DNA from: Cohnella sp. WQ 127256
Lineage (GTDB): Bacteria; Bacillota; Bacilli; Paenibacillales; Paenibacillaceae
Assembly: GCF_024519285.1 (NCBI RefSeq)
Contig: NZ_JAMZCY010000004.1
Coordinates: 496,001-560,000, forward strand
DNA: 64,000 nt
Direction: 5' to 3'
Both the position numbers and the translations under genes were made by a program. The notes beneath the pieces are model-generated. The model was given only the letters and a program-made list of their open reading frames with translations, ran no database searches and had not been told where the DNA came from. Positions 42,464-53,000 of the stretch are shown piece by piece. Each line of letters opens with the position of its first letter. Positions within the stretch are counted from its first letter, which is position 1.

Positions 42464-45400
42464 TTAATCAATTAATTTAGCCTTCCTCAACATCCGCTGA
42501 ACGATGGCAGCCGTTTCCGCTCTTGTGATTTCACTCGTAGGCCTCAAGCCAGCATCGCTGCCGTTGACGATGCCAATCTTCGCAGCCAAAGCAACAGATG
42601 GTTTAGCCCATGCGCTTATTTCTTCGTTCCCCGCAAACCTAGATAATGTTGCTTCGATATCAGTCGCGTTAACAGCTGTTTCCAGTCCCGTCAGCTTCAT
42701 AGCCCGCATAATCAAAGCCATTGCTTCCTCGCGTGTGATCGTGTTCGCAGGACGGAATGTTCCATCCTTATACCCATTAATGATTCCGTATTCCTGCGCT
42801 TGCGACACTGCTCCTGCATACCAGTCGCTCGATTTCACATCCGTAAATTCAGTAGTGCCTCCGATGTCAGATAACCCTAATGCTCTCACGATTATTGCTG
42901 CGAATTCCGCTCGTGTCACCGCTTTATTCGGATCATAATGCGTTTCGTCAGCTCCATTGACGATGAGCCGCGAAGCCAAATCATTCACCGCATTTTTGGA
43001 CCAATGATTATCCACATCCGCGAACGACACCTGATTGTTAATCAGAGCGTAAACACTGTTCGTTAAGCTATGAATGACCGCGAAGTACTTCCCGTCTCTT
43101 GATCTCACGTACGTAGGTACATGATGAAGCGTTCCATCCTCATGCCTCACAACAGCCGTAGTGACCTCATTCGGATTGACCCCGTTAGGCAGCGGAATTT
43201 CCCGCTTTATATACGAGATGAACTTACTTACTTCCTTTGTCTTTCCTTGATATGTGGCAATTATCCGGAAATCAACCGACTGCCCCACAAAGGTGAATTG
43301 ACGTTTTCCTGTTCCATTTACATTCCATTTTTCCCCGTTTACACCGTTCTTCCCGATACGTACCTGCACGATAATATTCTTTAATAGGTCAGTTCCAAAC
43401 TGTGCAGCAATACGGTCGATGCCTATTTCTGATGCGGGAAGAATGTAATTTCCATTAGGCGTGCGAATTTCCCATACGATATGCTTTCTTTCCATCGCTT
43501 TGATTACATCCCCGGGCAAAAACACGGATATGTTATCCACCATAGATGAGATATTCATACTGACGACCGATATCCCATCCCTTTTCTCCAGGAGATCCAG
43601 CATGCGGGTAGCATCTAATGTGATTGTCAGATCGTGCTCCCCTGTCATACTGGCACTCGCTATCCGATCATAAGACTGGTCACCGATCATCAACTGAATT
43701 TGATCTTGCAGTTGCGGCGGTTTCTCTTGATTAGACCCGGAACTAGACGAGCCTGAGCTAGATGATCTTCTATCCACCGTTACTAAATAGGTTTTCGTCA
43801 TCCCATTCTGTGCTGTGACCACGATACTGATCGTGTTTCTGCCTACATTTAAGTTTACCTGAGCGGTGCTTATTTCCTTACCGTTCACTATGATTTTGAC
43901 CGAGGCGTTCTCCTCATACACTGCTGCCGTCACAGATGTTGCGTTAGTACCGTTCGTTACACTAGCTGTGTATGAATAAACGCCTGTCTCGAACGTCGGA
44001 CTAAGTGTAATTCCCGTTAATTTCAAGCTCCGCAGACTCGTATCTCCACTAAGGGGCATGGCGATGACTTCATTGGAGTACAAACTCTTTCCTCCTACAC
44101 TGTTTGCCATGACAGTGAAGTAATAGCTTGTGCCATTGGTTAGACCAGATACCACATAGCTGTATGTTGTGCCGCTTACGCTTGCAATAGGGGTTTCTCC
44201 GTAAGAGCGAGAAGCGGTTCCCCCGTACACATTATAGTAGACGGCTCCCTCCACGCTTTCCCAGGTTAAGGTTGCCATACCATCGTCGTCCTGCACCACG
44301 AGTCCAACAGGGGCTGCTGGTGCTCTTGTAATTGTCACCGAATAAGCCTTAGTCGAACCGTCCTGCGCTGTCACATCCACAACGATCGTATTTTTCCCCT
44401 CGATCAGATTAATCGTCTCAGACTCTTGACCGCTTGTAACCTCTGTCTTATTTACTTTGACGACGGAATGTCTATCATGCACCCACGCCGTCACCTTGAC
44501 TGACCTGATACTGTTAAATACATTCGCCGTATAATGTGTCATATCCGTTGTAAAGACTGGATTCAGACGCGTATCCGAAACGATCAAGTTGCTCAGTTCT
44601 GCGCTGCTGCTTGTTGTCCACTTAGCATATAGCCTCGTATTTCCCATGATTACCGATGCAAAATTGAAAGCTGTCGACAACCCTGCGTCCGTGTACCAAC
44701 CAGCGAACGTGTAACCTATCCACGTCGGATCGGCAGGCTCCGTGGCCGTGCTGTTATAGCTTACCGCCTGGCTGTTCACGGCCGAGCCTCCAGTGCTATT
44801 GAATGTTACCGCGTAACTGCCCGTCGCCCATTTTGCATACAGTATCGTATCTCCAACGATCTTCTTGTTGAATAGGAAAGGCGTTGTGAACCCTATGTCC
44901 TCATACCAGCCTCCAAACGTGTAACCTGACTTCGTCGGGTCTTCTGCAGGTGAAGTGACCGTACCGTTATAGCTCACCGCTTGACTGCTCACTGTAGACC
45001 CATCGTCGCTGTCAAACGTCACCGTGTAACTGTTCGCCGTCCAGTTCGCATACAGAGTCGTCACTCCAGTGATCGGTGTTGTAAATTGGAAATGCGACGT
45101 AAAGCCTTCGTCCGTGTACCAGCCTTCAAACTTATGACCCGTTTTCGTCGGATCAGTAGGTGCAGTGGCCGTGCTGTGGTAGCTCACAGTCTGTTCGCTC
45201 ACTGCCGTACCACCGTTACTTATGAACGTCACCTTATAATCACTTTGTTCCCACTTCGCATACAGCGTTGTATCCCCTGTAACCACCGTGGTGAATAGGT
45301 AAAGTGTCGTCAGGTCTACGTCCTCATACCAGCCTCCGAATGTGTAACCAGTCTTTGTCGGGTCTTCTGCTGGTTTATTGGCCATGCTATTGTAGGTCAC

Positions 45401-48400
45401 CTCTTGAACGCTTACCGCCGAACCTTCTTTGCTGTCAAACGTCACCGCGTAACTGTTCGGTGTCCAGTTCGCATACAGCGTTATATCGTCCGTAATCGCC
45501 GTCGTGAAGGTGAAGACATTCGTCAAATCTACATCCGTGTACCAGCTTTCAAACGTATGGCCCGGTTTCGTCGGATCAATCGGTGCAGTAGCCGTGCTGT
45601 TGTAGCTCACAGTTAGTTCGCTCACTGCCATACCACCATTACTGATGAACGTCACCTTATAATCATTTTGTTCCCATTTCGCATACAGCGTTGTATCCCC
45701 TGTAACCACCGTGGTGAATAGGTAAGGTATAGTCAGGTCTACATCCTCATACCAGCCTCCGAATGTGTAACCAGTCTTTGTCGGGTCTTCTGCTGGTTTA
45801 TTGGCCATGCTATTGTAGGTCACCTCTTGAACGCTTACCGCCGAACCTTCATTGCTGTCAAACGTCACCGCGTAACTGTTCGGTGTCCAGTTCGCATACA
45901 ATGTCGTATTTCCAGTGATCGGTGTTGTAAATAGGAAAGGCGTTGTAAAGCCAGCGTCCGTGTACCAGTCTTCGAACATATAGCCCGGCTTTGTCGGATC
46001 ATCAGGTGTAGTAACCAGGCTGTTGTAGCTTACCGTCAGAACGCTCACTAGTGCACCGCCGTTACTGTTGAATGTCACCGTATAACTCATCGGTGTCCAC
46101 TTCGCATATAGCGTCGTATTCCCTGTGATCGCCGTGGTGGTGAATTCGAAAGGTGTCGTCAAGCTCTCTTCCTTGAACCACCCTCCGAACGTGTAGCCTG
46201 TCTTCATCGGGTCTTCTGCTGGTTCTGTGGCCATGCTATTGTAGATTACCGCTTGAACGCTTACCGTAGAACCTTCGTTACTGTCAAACATCACCACGTA
46301 ACTGTCCGTCGTCCACTTCGCATACAGCGTCGTATTACCAGTAATCGGTGTTGTAAACAGGAAAGGCGTTGTAAAGCCAGCGTCCGTGTACCACCATCCG
46401 AACGTGCTGCCTGTATTGGTCGGAGCTTCAGGTGGCGTCACCTTGCTATTGTAGCTCACCGTCTGACTATCCACGGCCGTTCCTCCATTGCTATCGAACG
46501 TGACCGTGTATTCTATCGGCGTCCACTTCGCACGCAATACCGTATTTCCTGTGATCAGTGTGGTGAATACATAAGGCGTCATTAATTCTACATCCGTGTA
46601 CCACCCTCCGAAAATGTTGCCTGTCTTCGTCGGAGCGGTAGGTTCTGTGGCCGCGCTGTTGTAGCTTACCGCCTGACTGCTCACGGTTGTACCGCCATTG
46701 CTGTTGAAGGTGACCGTGTAAATCGACACCCATTTCGCGTACAGCCTCGTATTTTCCGTGATCGCCGTGGTGGTGAATACGAAAGGCGTCGTCAAACCCT
46801 CATCCTTGTACCATCCTCCGAACGTGCTGCCTGTCTTCGTTGGATTGGCAGGCGTCGTTGCCTTGCTGTTGTAGCTTACCGTCTGACTGATCACGGTCGA
46901 TCCGTCGTTGCTATCGAACGTGACCGTGTAAGTATTTATCGTCCACTTCGCATACAGAGTCGTATTCCCTGTGATCGCCGTTGTGAATACGAAGGCTGTT
47001 GTCAAACCTTCTTCCTTATACCACCCTCCGAACGTATAGCCCGTTCTCGTCGGAGCTGTAGGCGCCGTTATCGTACCGTTATAGCTCACTGTCTTACCAC
47101 TCACCGTCGTACCGCCATTGCTATTGAACGTAACCGTGTAATTATTCAACGTCCACTTCGCATACAGGGTCGTATCCCCTGTGATCGCCGTTGAGAATAC
47201 GAATGCTGTCGTCAAACCCTCTTCCTTATACCAACCTCCGAACGTGCTGCCCGTCTTCGTCGGAGCTATAGGCGCCGTTATCGTACCGTTATAGCTCACT
47301 GCCTTACCGCTCACCGTCGTACCGCCATTGCTATTGAACGTAACCGTGTAATTATTTATTGTCCACTTCGCGTACAGAGTCGTATTCCCTGTGATCGCCG
47401 TTGTGAATACGAATGCTGTTGTCAAACCCTCTTCCTTATACCAACCTCCGAACGTATAGCCCGTTCTCGTCGGAGCTGTAGGCGCCGTTATCGTGCTGTT
47501 ATAGCTCGCCGGTTTGCTACTCACGGCTGTACCACCATTGCTATTGAACGTAACCGTGTAATTATTCAACGTCCACTTCGCATACAGCGTTGTGTTCCCT
47601 GTGATGGCCGTTGTGAATACGAATGCTGTCGTCAAACCCTCTTCCTTATACCAACCTCCGAACGTATAGCCCGTTCTCGTAGGAGCTGTAGGCGCCGTTA
47701 TCGTGCTGTTATAGCTCACCGGTTTGCTACTCACGGCTGTACCACCATTGCTATTGAACGTAACCGTGTAATTATTCAACGTCCACTTCGCATGCAGTAT
47801 CATACTTCCTGTAATCGGTATGCTGAATGTATACGGCGTATTAAAGGCTGCATCCGTATACCACCCTCCGAACGAATTGCCTATTTTGTACGGTTCTGGA
47901 GGTTTCACCGGAATACTGTCATAGCCTAACGTTTGGCCGCTCACGGCCGAACCTCCATTGCTGTTAAACGTTACCGTATAATTAATCGGTGTCCACTTGG
48001 CAAATACTTCTGTATTACTGGTGATCGCCGTAGCGAAATTAAAAGTCGTCGTCATAGCCGCTTCCTTATACCAACCTCCGAACGTATAACCCGTTCTCGT
48101 CGGATCGGCCGGTGCTGATGCTTTGCTGTTATAAATCACAGTCTGACTACTCACCGGCGTTCCACCGTTGCTGTTGAAAGAAACGTTAAATTTCGCTTTT
48201 TGAACATTGGCGATGCTTATATTGTCCAGTTTTAATCTAGATGGATCCAATTTATCTTCAAAAGTCCATAATATTTTAATCATACTTACATTATCCATTT
48301 TAAAAAGTGTACCTTTGTTTAACAACGTAGAAAGTTTAACCGAGCCTGTCCCCACACTTAAACTGGAGCCCCCTGCGTATTGATAATTATCGATTGTAGT

Positions 48401-48844
48401 CAGTTGTGCGCCTGTCGAGTCGAATAATGCAATGTGCACAAAACTAAGCTTTAGCCCATTCTTCACAGCGCTGAATCCTAAATCCTGAAACGTAAAGCTT
48501 CCGAGCACGTTAGTCCCTTCTGCTTTGAGTATAATTACCCCCGGATTATCCTTATTCAATTGCGTCTGCGGCCATAAACTCGTTCCGCTTTTTACAAGAT
48601 CTTTGCTGACAAGAAACTTGTCTCCTGTCTTATTGTATACACTGTCATTTGCCACCAAGGTACCGCCGAAATCATAAGTACCGTCTGTTACTCCCGTAGC
48701 TACCGCGCCCACTGTACCCGGAACAATAGGAACACACATCAAAACTGCTAATAGAAACAGACAAGCAAATCTCATCTTTGTTCGTATGCTAGACTTCATA
48801 GAAGCATTACTTCCATCTTCCGTTCTTCCCCAACCTTTATCCAT
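42464..48844 (-). CDS. Giant SLH surface protein with 17 InlB-type (Listeria-Bacteroides) repeats
   Basis: A 2126-residue secreted wall protein, probably an adhesin or surface fibre. Signal peptide at about 1-48 (long N-terminus before a hydrophobic core). Residues about 50-215 are an unassigned beta-rich N-terminal domain. Then 17 repeats of about 70 residues run to about 1410, each with a VTFNSNGG core, a GYTFGGWYKE turn and an end LYAKW. Next are a cadherin-like beta-sandwich (about 1415-1500), a fibronectin III domain, a second cadherin-like domain, a Ser/Gly linker, an unassigned domain (about 1700-1940) and three SLH domains (about 1940-2126) for wall attachment. ATG 48844 follows GAGGGGAG. 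The stalk-and-anchor layout is clear; ligand unknown. Confidence 0.9.
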   Translation of the reverse strand: MDKGWGRTEDGSNASMKSSIRTKMRFACLFLLAVLMCVPIVPGTVGAVATGVTDGTYDFGGTLVANDSVYNKTGDKFLVSKDLVKSGTSLWPQTQLNKDNPGVIILKAEGTNVLGSFTFQDLGFSAVKNGLKLSFVHIALFDSTGAQLTTIDNYQYAGGSSLSVGTGSVKLSTLLNKGTLFKMDNVSMIKILWTFEDKLDPSRLKLDNISIANVQKAKFNVSFNSNGGTPVSSQTVIYNSKASAPADPTRTGYTFGGWYKEAAMTTTFNFATAITSNTEVFAKWTPINYTVTFNSNGGSAVSGQTLGYDSIPVKPPEPYKIGNSFGGWYTDAAFNTPYTFSIPITGSMILHAKWTLNNYTVTFNSNGGTAVSSKPVSYNSTITAPTAPTRTGYTFGGWYKEEGLTTAFVFTTAITGNTTLYAKWTLNNYTVTFNSNGGTAVSSKPASYNSTITAPTAPTRTGYTFGGWYKEEGLTTAFVFTTAITGNTTLYAKWTINNYTVTFNSNGGTTVSGKAVSYNGTITAPIAPTKTGSTFGGWYKEEGLTTAFVFSTAITGDTTLYAKWTLNNYTVTFNSNGGTTVSGKTVSYNGTITAPTAPTRTGYTFGGWYKEEGLTTAFVFTTAITGNTTLYAKWTINTYTVTFDSNDGSTVISQTVSYNSKATTPANPTKTGSTFGGWYKDEGLTTPFVFTTTAITENTRLYAKWVSIYTVTFNSNGGTTVSSQAVSYNSAATEPTAPTKTGNIFGGWYTDVELMTPYVFTTLITGNTVLRAKWTPIEYTVTFDSNGGTAVDSQTVSYNSKVTPPEAPTNTGSTFGWWYTDAGFTTPFLFTTPITGNTTLYAKWTTDSYVVMFDSNEGSTVSVQAVIYNSMATEPAEDPMKTGYTFGGWFKEESLTTPFEFTTTAITGNTTLYAKWTPMSYTVTFNSNGGALVSVLTVSYNSLVTTPDDPTKPGYMFEDWYTDAGFTTPFLFTTPITGNTTLYANWTPNSYAVTFDSNEGSAVSVQEVTYNSMANKPAEDPTKTGYTFGGWYEDVDLTIPYLFTTVVTGDTTLYAKWEQNDYKVTFISNGGMAVSELTVSYNSTATAPIDPTKPGHTFESWYTDVDLTNVFTFTTAITDDITLYANWTPNSYAVTFDSKEGSAVSVQEVTYNSMANKPAEDPTKTGYTFGGWYEDVDLTTLYLFTTVVTGDTTLYAKWEQSDYKVTFISNGGTAVSEQTVSYHSTATAPTDPTKTGHKFEGWYTDEGFTSHFQFTTPITGVTTLYANWTANSYTVTFDSDDGSTVSSQAVSYNGTVTSPAEDPTKSGYTFGGWYEDIGFTTPFLFNKKIVGDTILYAKWATGSYAVTFNSTGGSAVNSQAVSYNSTATEPADPTWIGYTFAGWYTDAGLSTAFNFASVIMGNTRLYAKWTTSSSAELSNLIVSDTRLNPVFTTDMTHYTANVFNSIRSVKVTAWVHDRHSVVKVNKTEVTSGQESETINLIEGKNTIVVDVTAQDGSTKAYSVTITRAPAAPVGLVVQDDDGMATLTWESVEGAVYYNVYGGTASRSYGETPIASVSGTTYSYVVSGLTNGTSYYFTVMANSVGGKSLYSNEVIAMPLSGDTSLRSLKLTGITLSPTFETGVYSYTASVTNGTNATSVTAAVYEENASVKIIVNGKEISTAQVNLNVGRNTISIVVTAQNGMTKTYLVTVDRRSSSSGSSSSGSNQEKPPQLQDQIQLMIGDQSYDRIASASMTGEHDLTITLDATRMLDLLEKRDGISVVSMNISSMVDNISVFLPGDVIKAMERKHIVWEIRTPNGNYILPASEIGIDRIAAQFGTDLLKNIIVQVRIGKNGVNGEKWNVNGTGKRQFTFVGQSVDFRIIATYQGKTKEVSKFISYIKREIPLPNGVNPNEVTTAVVRHEDGTLHHVPTYVRSRDGKYFAVIHSLTNSVYALINNQVSFADVDNHWSKNAVNDLASRLIVNGADETHYDPNKAVTRAEFAAIIVRALGLSDIGGTTEFTDVKSSDWYAGAVSQAQEYGIINGYKDGTFRPANTITREEAMALIMRAMKLTGLETAVNATDIEATLSRFAGNEEISAWAKPSVALAAKIGIVNGSDAGLRPTSEITRAETAAIVQRMLRKAKLID
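44613..48195 (-). repeat. Array of 17 tandem 210-bp coding repeats (InlB B-repeat type)
   Basis: Seventeen direct repeats of about 210 bp encode the stalk of the giant SLH protein. Units 3, 4 and 6 (counted from the N-terminus) are nearly identical, and units 12-13 and 14-15 look like a duplicated two-unit block. Unit ends sharing the same wording in DNA (for example CGTCGGAGCTGTAGGCGCCG) suggest recent expansion by unequal recombination. Confidence 0.88.
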
Positions 48845-48940
48845 TATTGAATCTCCCCTCTATCTAAAAAGCCACTTCTCCGGAAGTATGAACCATCTAT
48901 TGTACTAACCAATATTTTACTTGATGTTTATCGCTTGAAT

Positions 48941-48962
48941 TATTAATGGATTATTAATGGAT
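48941..48962. promoter_or_regulatory. Perfect 11-bp tandem repeat upstream of the giant SLH gene
   Basis: TATTAATGGAT occurs twice without a gap. It lies about 100 bp upstream of the SLH gene, next to a -10-like TAAAAT (48919-48914, minus strand). The 11-bp period and TTCATTAA-like word fit an OmpR/PhoB-type regulator site. Confidence 0.5.
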
Positions 48963-49028
48963 TTAACGGGTAAGCCCTTACTGCTGGAGGAACTGCCCCT
49001 ATTATTCCGAACTAAAATGGGACATGCA

Positions 49029-49064
49029 AAAGACCGGATGAAAGCTGTGAGCTTTCGTCCGGTC
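49029..49064. terminator. Terminator of the glycosyltransferase-like gene
   Basis: AAGACCGGATGAAAGC / GCTTTCGTCCGGTCTT form a 16-bp near-perfect stem (one T-C mismatch) with a TGTGA-type loop. It closes the minus-strand gene at 49148. The remaining gap to 48845 holds the repeat site and promoter of the giant SLH gene; a plus-strand ORF there has no ribosome site. Confidence 0.75.
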
Positions 49065-49147
49065 TTAGTTGTCCTCTCCATTGCTAGTGGCATAGAAATT
49101 GTGGCTGGTATTCTAGAATGGGTTGGCTGGTCTATACTTCCATATAC

Positions 49148-49789
49148 TTATTCCGATACTTTTTTATTCCATGGAGCGATTGTTCCCGAAACCCCCAGAT
49201 TGTTCATTCGGCGAATGCGACCCAATTTTCTAGGTAGCACCTTCTCGATGGCTATTCCACGCTTGAGCTCCGGCATGCTTTTCTTCAAGCCCATTCGCCA
49301 TTTCGTGTAGTAGCCTTTGGAAAAACCATAAAGTTTGGTCGACATCCAGCCTTTTTCTTTACTCGCCGAGAATCCATCCTTCAACCAAGCTTCCTTATGA
49401 AACTGACCATTCAGCCTATACCTTCCGCTTAATTTGAAAAAGTAATCAGCTCGAAGCGATTGAATATAACGATGAGCGAGCCATAATCCGATCGCTTCGC
49501 CAAGCCCTTTATGAGGGCTATCAACCGCTTGTCTGACGATTTTCTTGCCACCTAGATAAATATAGCGGTCTGCCATCGATTTGAATGGCTTTGATCGAGC
49601 TTCTCTAGTACCTAACTCTATTAAAACAATATATGCATTCGGGAATTTAGAACGTATGGACTTCATACTTTGTATCGTTTGGTTCATTCTTTCTTCGGGT
49701 GTAAATCGAGAACGGGTCTTACTGTACGACAACGGGGAAGGCACGAAATGAACAACCGACGTTATCAAAAACACAATTTTCTTCTGCAT
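49148..49789 (-). CDS. Glycosyltransferase-like protein
   Basis: A 213-residue protein beginning MQKKIVFLITSVVHF, with FTPEERMNQTIQSMKSIR, YIVLIELG, a GEAIGLWLAHRYI helix and YFFKLSGRYRLN. This order resembles small glycosyltransferases of polysaccharide clusters, in which FKISGRY sits in the acceptor or nucleotide-sugar pocket, but I cannot name a family with certainty. ATG 49789 is 8 nt after TTGGAGGTGA. It lies alone between the two giant SLH genes, all on the minus strand, so glycosylation of those surface proteins or of wall polymer is possible (inference). No signal peptide or membrane segment beyond a weak N-terminal hydrophobic stretch. Confidence 0.55.
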   Translation of the reverse strand: MQKKIVFLITSVVHFVPSPLSYSKTRSRFTPEERMNQTIQSMKSIRSKFPNAYIVLIELGTREARSKPFKSMADRYIYLGGKKIVRQAVDSPHKGLGEAIGLWLAHRYIQSLRADYFFKLSGRYRLNGQFHKEAWLKDGFSASKEKGWMSTKLYGFSKGYYTKWRMGLKKSMPELKRGIAIEKVLPRKLGRIRRMNNLGVSGTIAPWNKKVSE

Positions 49790-50012
49790 CACAATCGTCA
49801 CCTCCAATGGATAAGTACACTGCCAGAATCATCCATCGCAATGGAAAACAGCATGTCTTATCTTATGGAAGAAAGGACGAAGATGTACGATATACGTGTC
49901 GGGGGGACCCTACTATTTTTACTTATTGGGTATCCTCATTTGAATCTACCTGTTCAAGCTTGAGCTCCGTAATCTAAAAATCCGTCAATCAATCAATCAA
50001 ACAAACATCCGT

Positions 50013-53000
50013 TTACTGTAATGTTTTCCATAAACGGAGAAGGGCGACTGCCGCTTCCGCTCTTGTCGTTAATCCATCCGGCACGAATTGATTGCCTGCC
50101 CGTCCTTCTAGAATACCGCGGTCGCGCGCAGCCTCAACATAAGCCTTTGCCCAGGCTGGAATGCTTGCATCGTCAGAGAACGATGGACTTGTTGTACTCC
50201 TAGCCTTCCATTTCATTGCCCTTGAAATCATAGCAGCCATTTCTGTCCGAGTTACCGTTTGCATCGGCTGTAACGTGCCGTCCGGATAGCCGGCGAGAAT
50301 GCTTTCGGCTACGGCTGTCTGGATGGCTTGTCGCGCCCACTCGGGGATGTTATCCCTGTCGCTGAAAGACACAGCGCTCGTCTCCGTTCGGATAGGGATT
50401 TCAAGTGCCCGCTGCAGCATAATGGCGAACTCCGTTCGCGTGACGTAGCGATTAGGCTCAAAGGAATGAGTGCTCACGCCCTCTACGATTCCCAATCCCG
50501 CCGCTTCGCAAATACTGGATTTTGCCCAATGCTTCTCAATGTCCGTAAATGAACATGCCGAAGTTGGCGGAGTCGTATTCTCATTCTTCGCAACGCGATT
50601 AATCGTTACGGTATACTTTTTGATCGTTCCATCCTCTGCCTGAACCGTTATCGCCAGCACGTTGGCCCCTATCGACAACGGAATGTTCTTCGTTCCATCG
50701 ATGCGTTCGCCGAGTAGTTTGACAATCGCCTTGGATTGAGCGGAAGACACTTGGAACTCTACCTGCTCCGCGTCGGTAACTGCCGAATAATCATTAGTCC
50801 CAGGCGAAAATGCAGGCGATAATTCCAGTACTTTGCCGGATATGGTTATGGTTAATTTAGCTAAATCCGCTTGACCGGATGGCATTGACGATGGCGCTGT
50901 TGGCGTTGGCGTAACCGATGGCGTCGGCGCAGCACCTACTGTAACCGTAGAAGTTTGGCCCGAAACCTCTACACCGTTAAGATAAACGGTTAAAAGGTGA
51001 TTGCGTGCGGTTTGGGTTGCGTTTGACGGTAGAGAGATCGTTGCTTCCGCTCTCGTTGCACTGTTCACAACCGCCGTGGCGGCTTTGACTCCGTCCACAT
51101 ACACGGTTACCGTCTGCCCGATCAGATGGGTGCCCGATATCGTCGCGATCGTACTGCCCCCGGCGCTTAGCAAGCTTGTAGGAGCGGCGAAGATCTCCGT
51201 AATTATAGGCACGGCTACCGTAAAGCTTGCGTTTGCTGCATCAAGCGTATTTTGAAAGACATTCCTCACCGCGTTCCCGGCAACAAGCATCTCGTAATCC
51301 CCGTCTTCCAACGTACCGTTAAAGCTTAAAGTGAACGTTCGGGAAAGCTCGTCATAGCTTGGCGTATAGGCTGAGAATGCCTGTCCGTCCTTTTGCATGC
51401 TGATCAGCGGCAGCGCATTGGCTGAATTCAGCAGAGTTCCGCCTGCGATCCAATACACGGCTTCACTGACGGAAACCGTAACCGCTGCAGGTGGCATAAT
51501 GAAACGATGACCGTCTGTGAAGCTGCCGAAAGTCACGGTTGGCTTGGTCGTGTCGTAAAGCAAGTTCAACGTGTTGGATACTGTATTGGACATTCCCACT
51601 GTATCCGTTACCGCTCCTGCCGACACCATTACCGTTACGGCCTGACCGCTAGTCGTTGGGCTTACGGTAGCCGTATATGTCGTAGAGGTTACAGACACTA
51701 GATTCGACACTGTTCCATTTCCGATCACCAGGTCATCCTCCGTAAAACCATGGATGCCTTCGCTAAAGGTGATGGTTACGGGAAAATCAGCGTTTACCGT
51801 ACCGCCTGCCGAGGTGGAAACCGTTGCTGTCGGCGCGGTATTATCTAGTAAAAAAGGATTTGAAACCGAATCGACGACATTGCCGACCTTGTCGCTAGCT
51901 CTAACGTGCAAGTACCAGTTGCCGTCACCGCTTGTTTGACTTAGCGTATCTCCATCGCCGAAGGTTGTCCATCCGCCAGCCGGCACAGCCGCACTCTGCG
52001 TCCACGCATATTGCAAGGAAGCGGAATCGACACCGCTTTCCGTATCGCTCACCGTGACTGCGCTTGCTGCGGATTGCGCCGCCGTAGCCCGACCATTAGC
52101 GCTAAACTGCACGCTCGGTTCCGTCTCGTCAATCGCTAGCGTAACCGTGTACGTTTTACTAGGCTTCAAATACGGCTCAACGCGAACGGGGATATCAAAG
52201 CTGGTCGGTGCTCCCGGTACGTTAATCGTCGCGGCGGTGCCGCTCGCGACCCATTCATCATTGACGTACAAGTCCGCTCGGGGCGTATTGTTAAGCGTCG
52301 CTGTGAGATTTGCGCTATTCGGCAAGGTATCCTTAAAGTAAGCCGTATAGGTTGTATCGGAGGATTGAAAGGATTCGTTGAACTCTCCCTCTTGTAGAGT
52401 TAAAGCGCTCAAATTGTCATTGCCCGGCGTAGTTGTTTGACCCTCTGAACCTCTTCCCCATCCTACTACGGTGCCATCCGCTTTGAGCGCGAGGGAGTGG
52501 AAATCTCCGCAGGCGATCGCTACTACTCCGCTAAGCCCTGTTGGCACGGAGGTTTGACCATAAGCGTTGGTGCCCCACGCGACGACGGTACCGTCCGATT
52601 TGAGCGCGAGTGAATGAGATGTCCCAGTGGCAATCGCCACCACGCCTGTCAGTCCCGTAGGCACGCTAATTGGATCATAAGTATTGAGCCCCCATCCAAC
52701 TACAGTGCCATTCGATTTCAACGCAAGTGAATGGTTTGCTGCGGCGGCGATCGACACTACGCCGGTCAATCCAACTGGTGGGGTCACTTTACCATAGGAG
52801 GTATCTCCCCATCCGACGACGGTACCGTCCGATTTCAACGCGAGTGAATGATATTCTCCCGCGGCGATCGCGACCGCATCGGCGAGTCCTGCCGGAGGGA
52901 TTCTTTGACCACTACCGTTGCTTCCCCATCCTACGACGGTACCATCCGCTTTCAGCGCCAGCGAATGATATAGTCCTGCGGCAATCGACACCACATCGGC

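Noticed and set aside
44981-46733. Plus-strand ORFs inside the repeat array
   Set aside because: They recur with the repeat period because they are antisense shadows of the same coding unit.
44613-48195. Regular repeats taken as a CRISPR array
   Set aside because: The 210-bp period is in frame and encodes InlB-type protein repeats; units have no short identical repeat plus unique spacer structure.
48957-49310. 117-codon plus-strand ORF
   Set aside because: Covers a terminator hairpin and the antisense of the glycosyltransferase-like gene; no ribosome site at its start.
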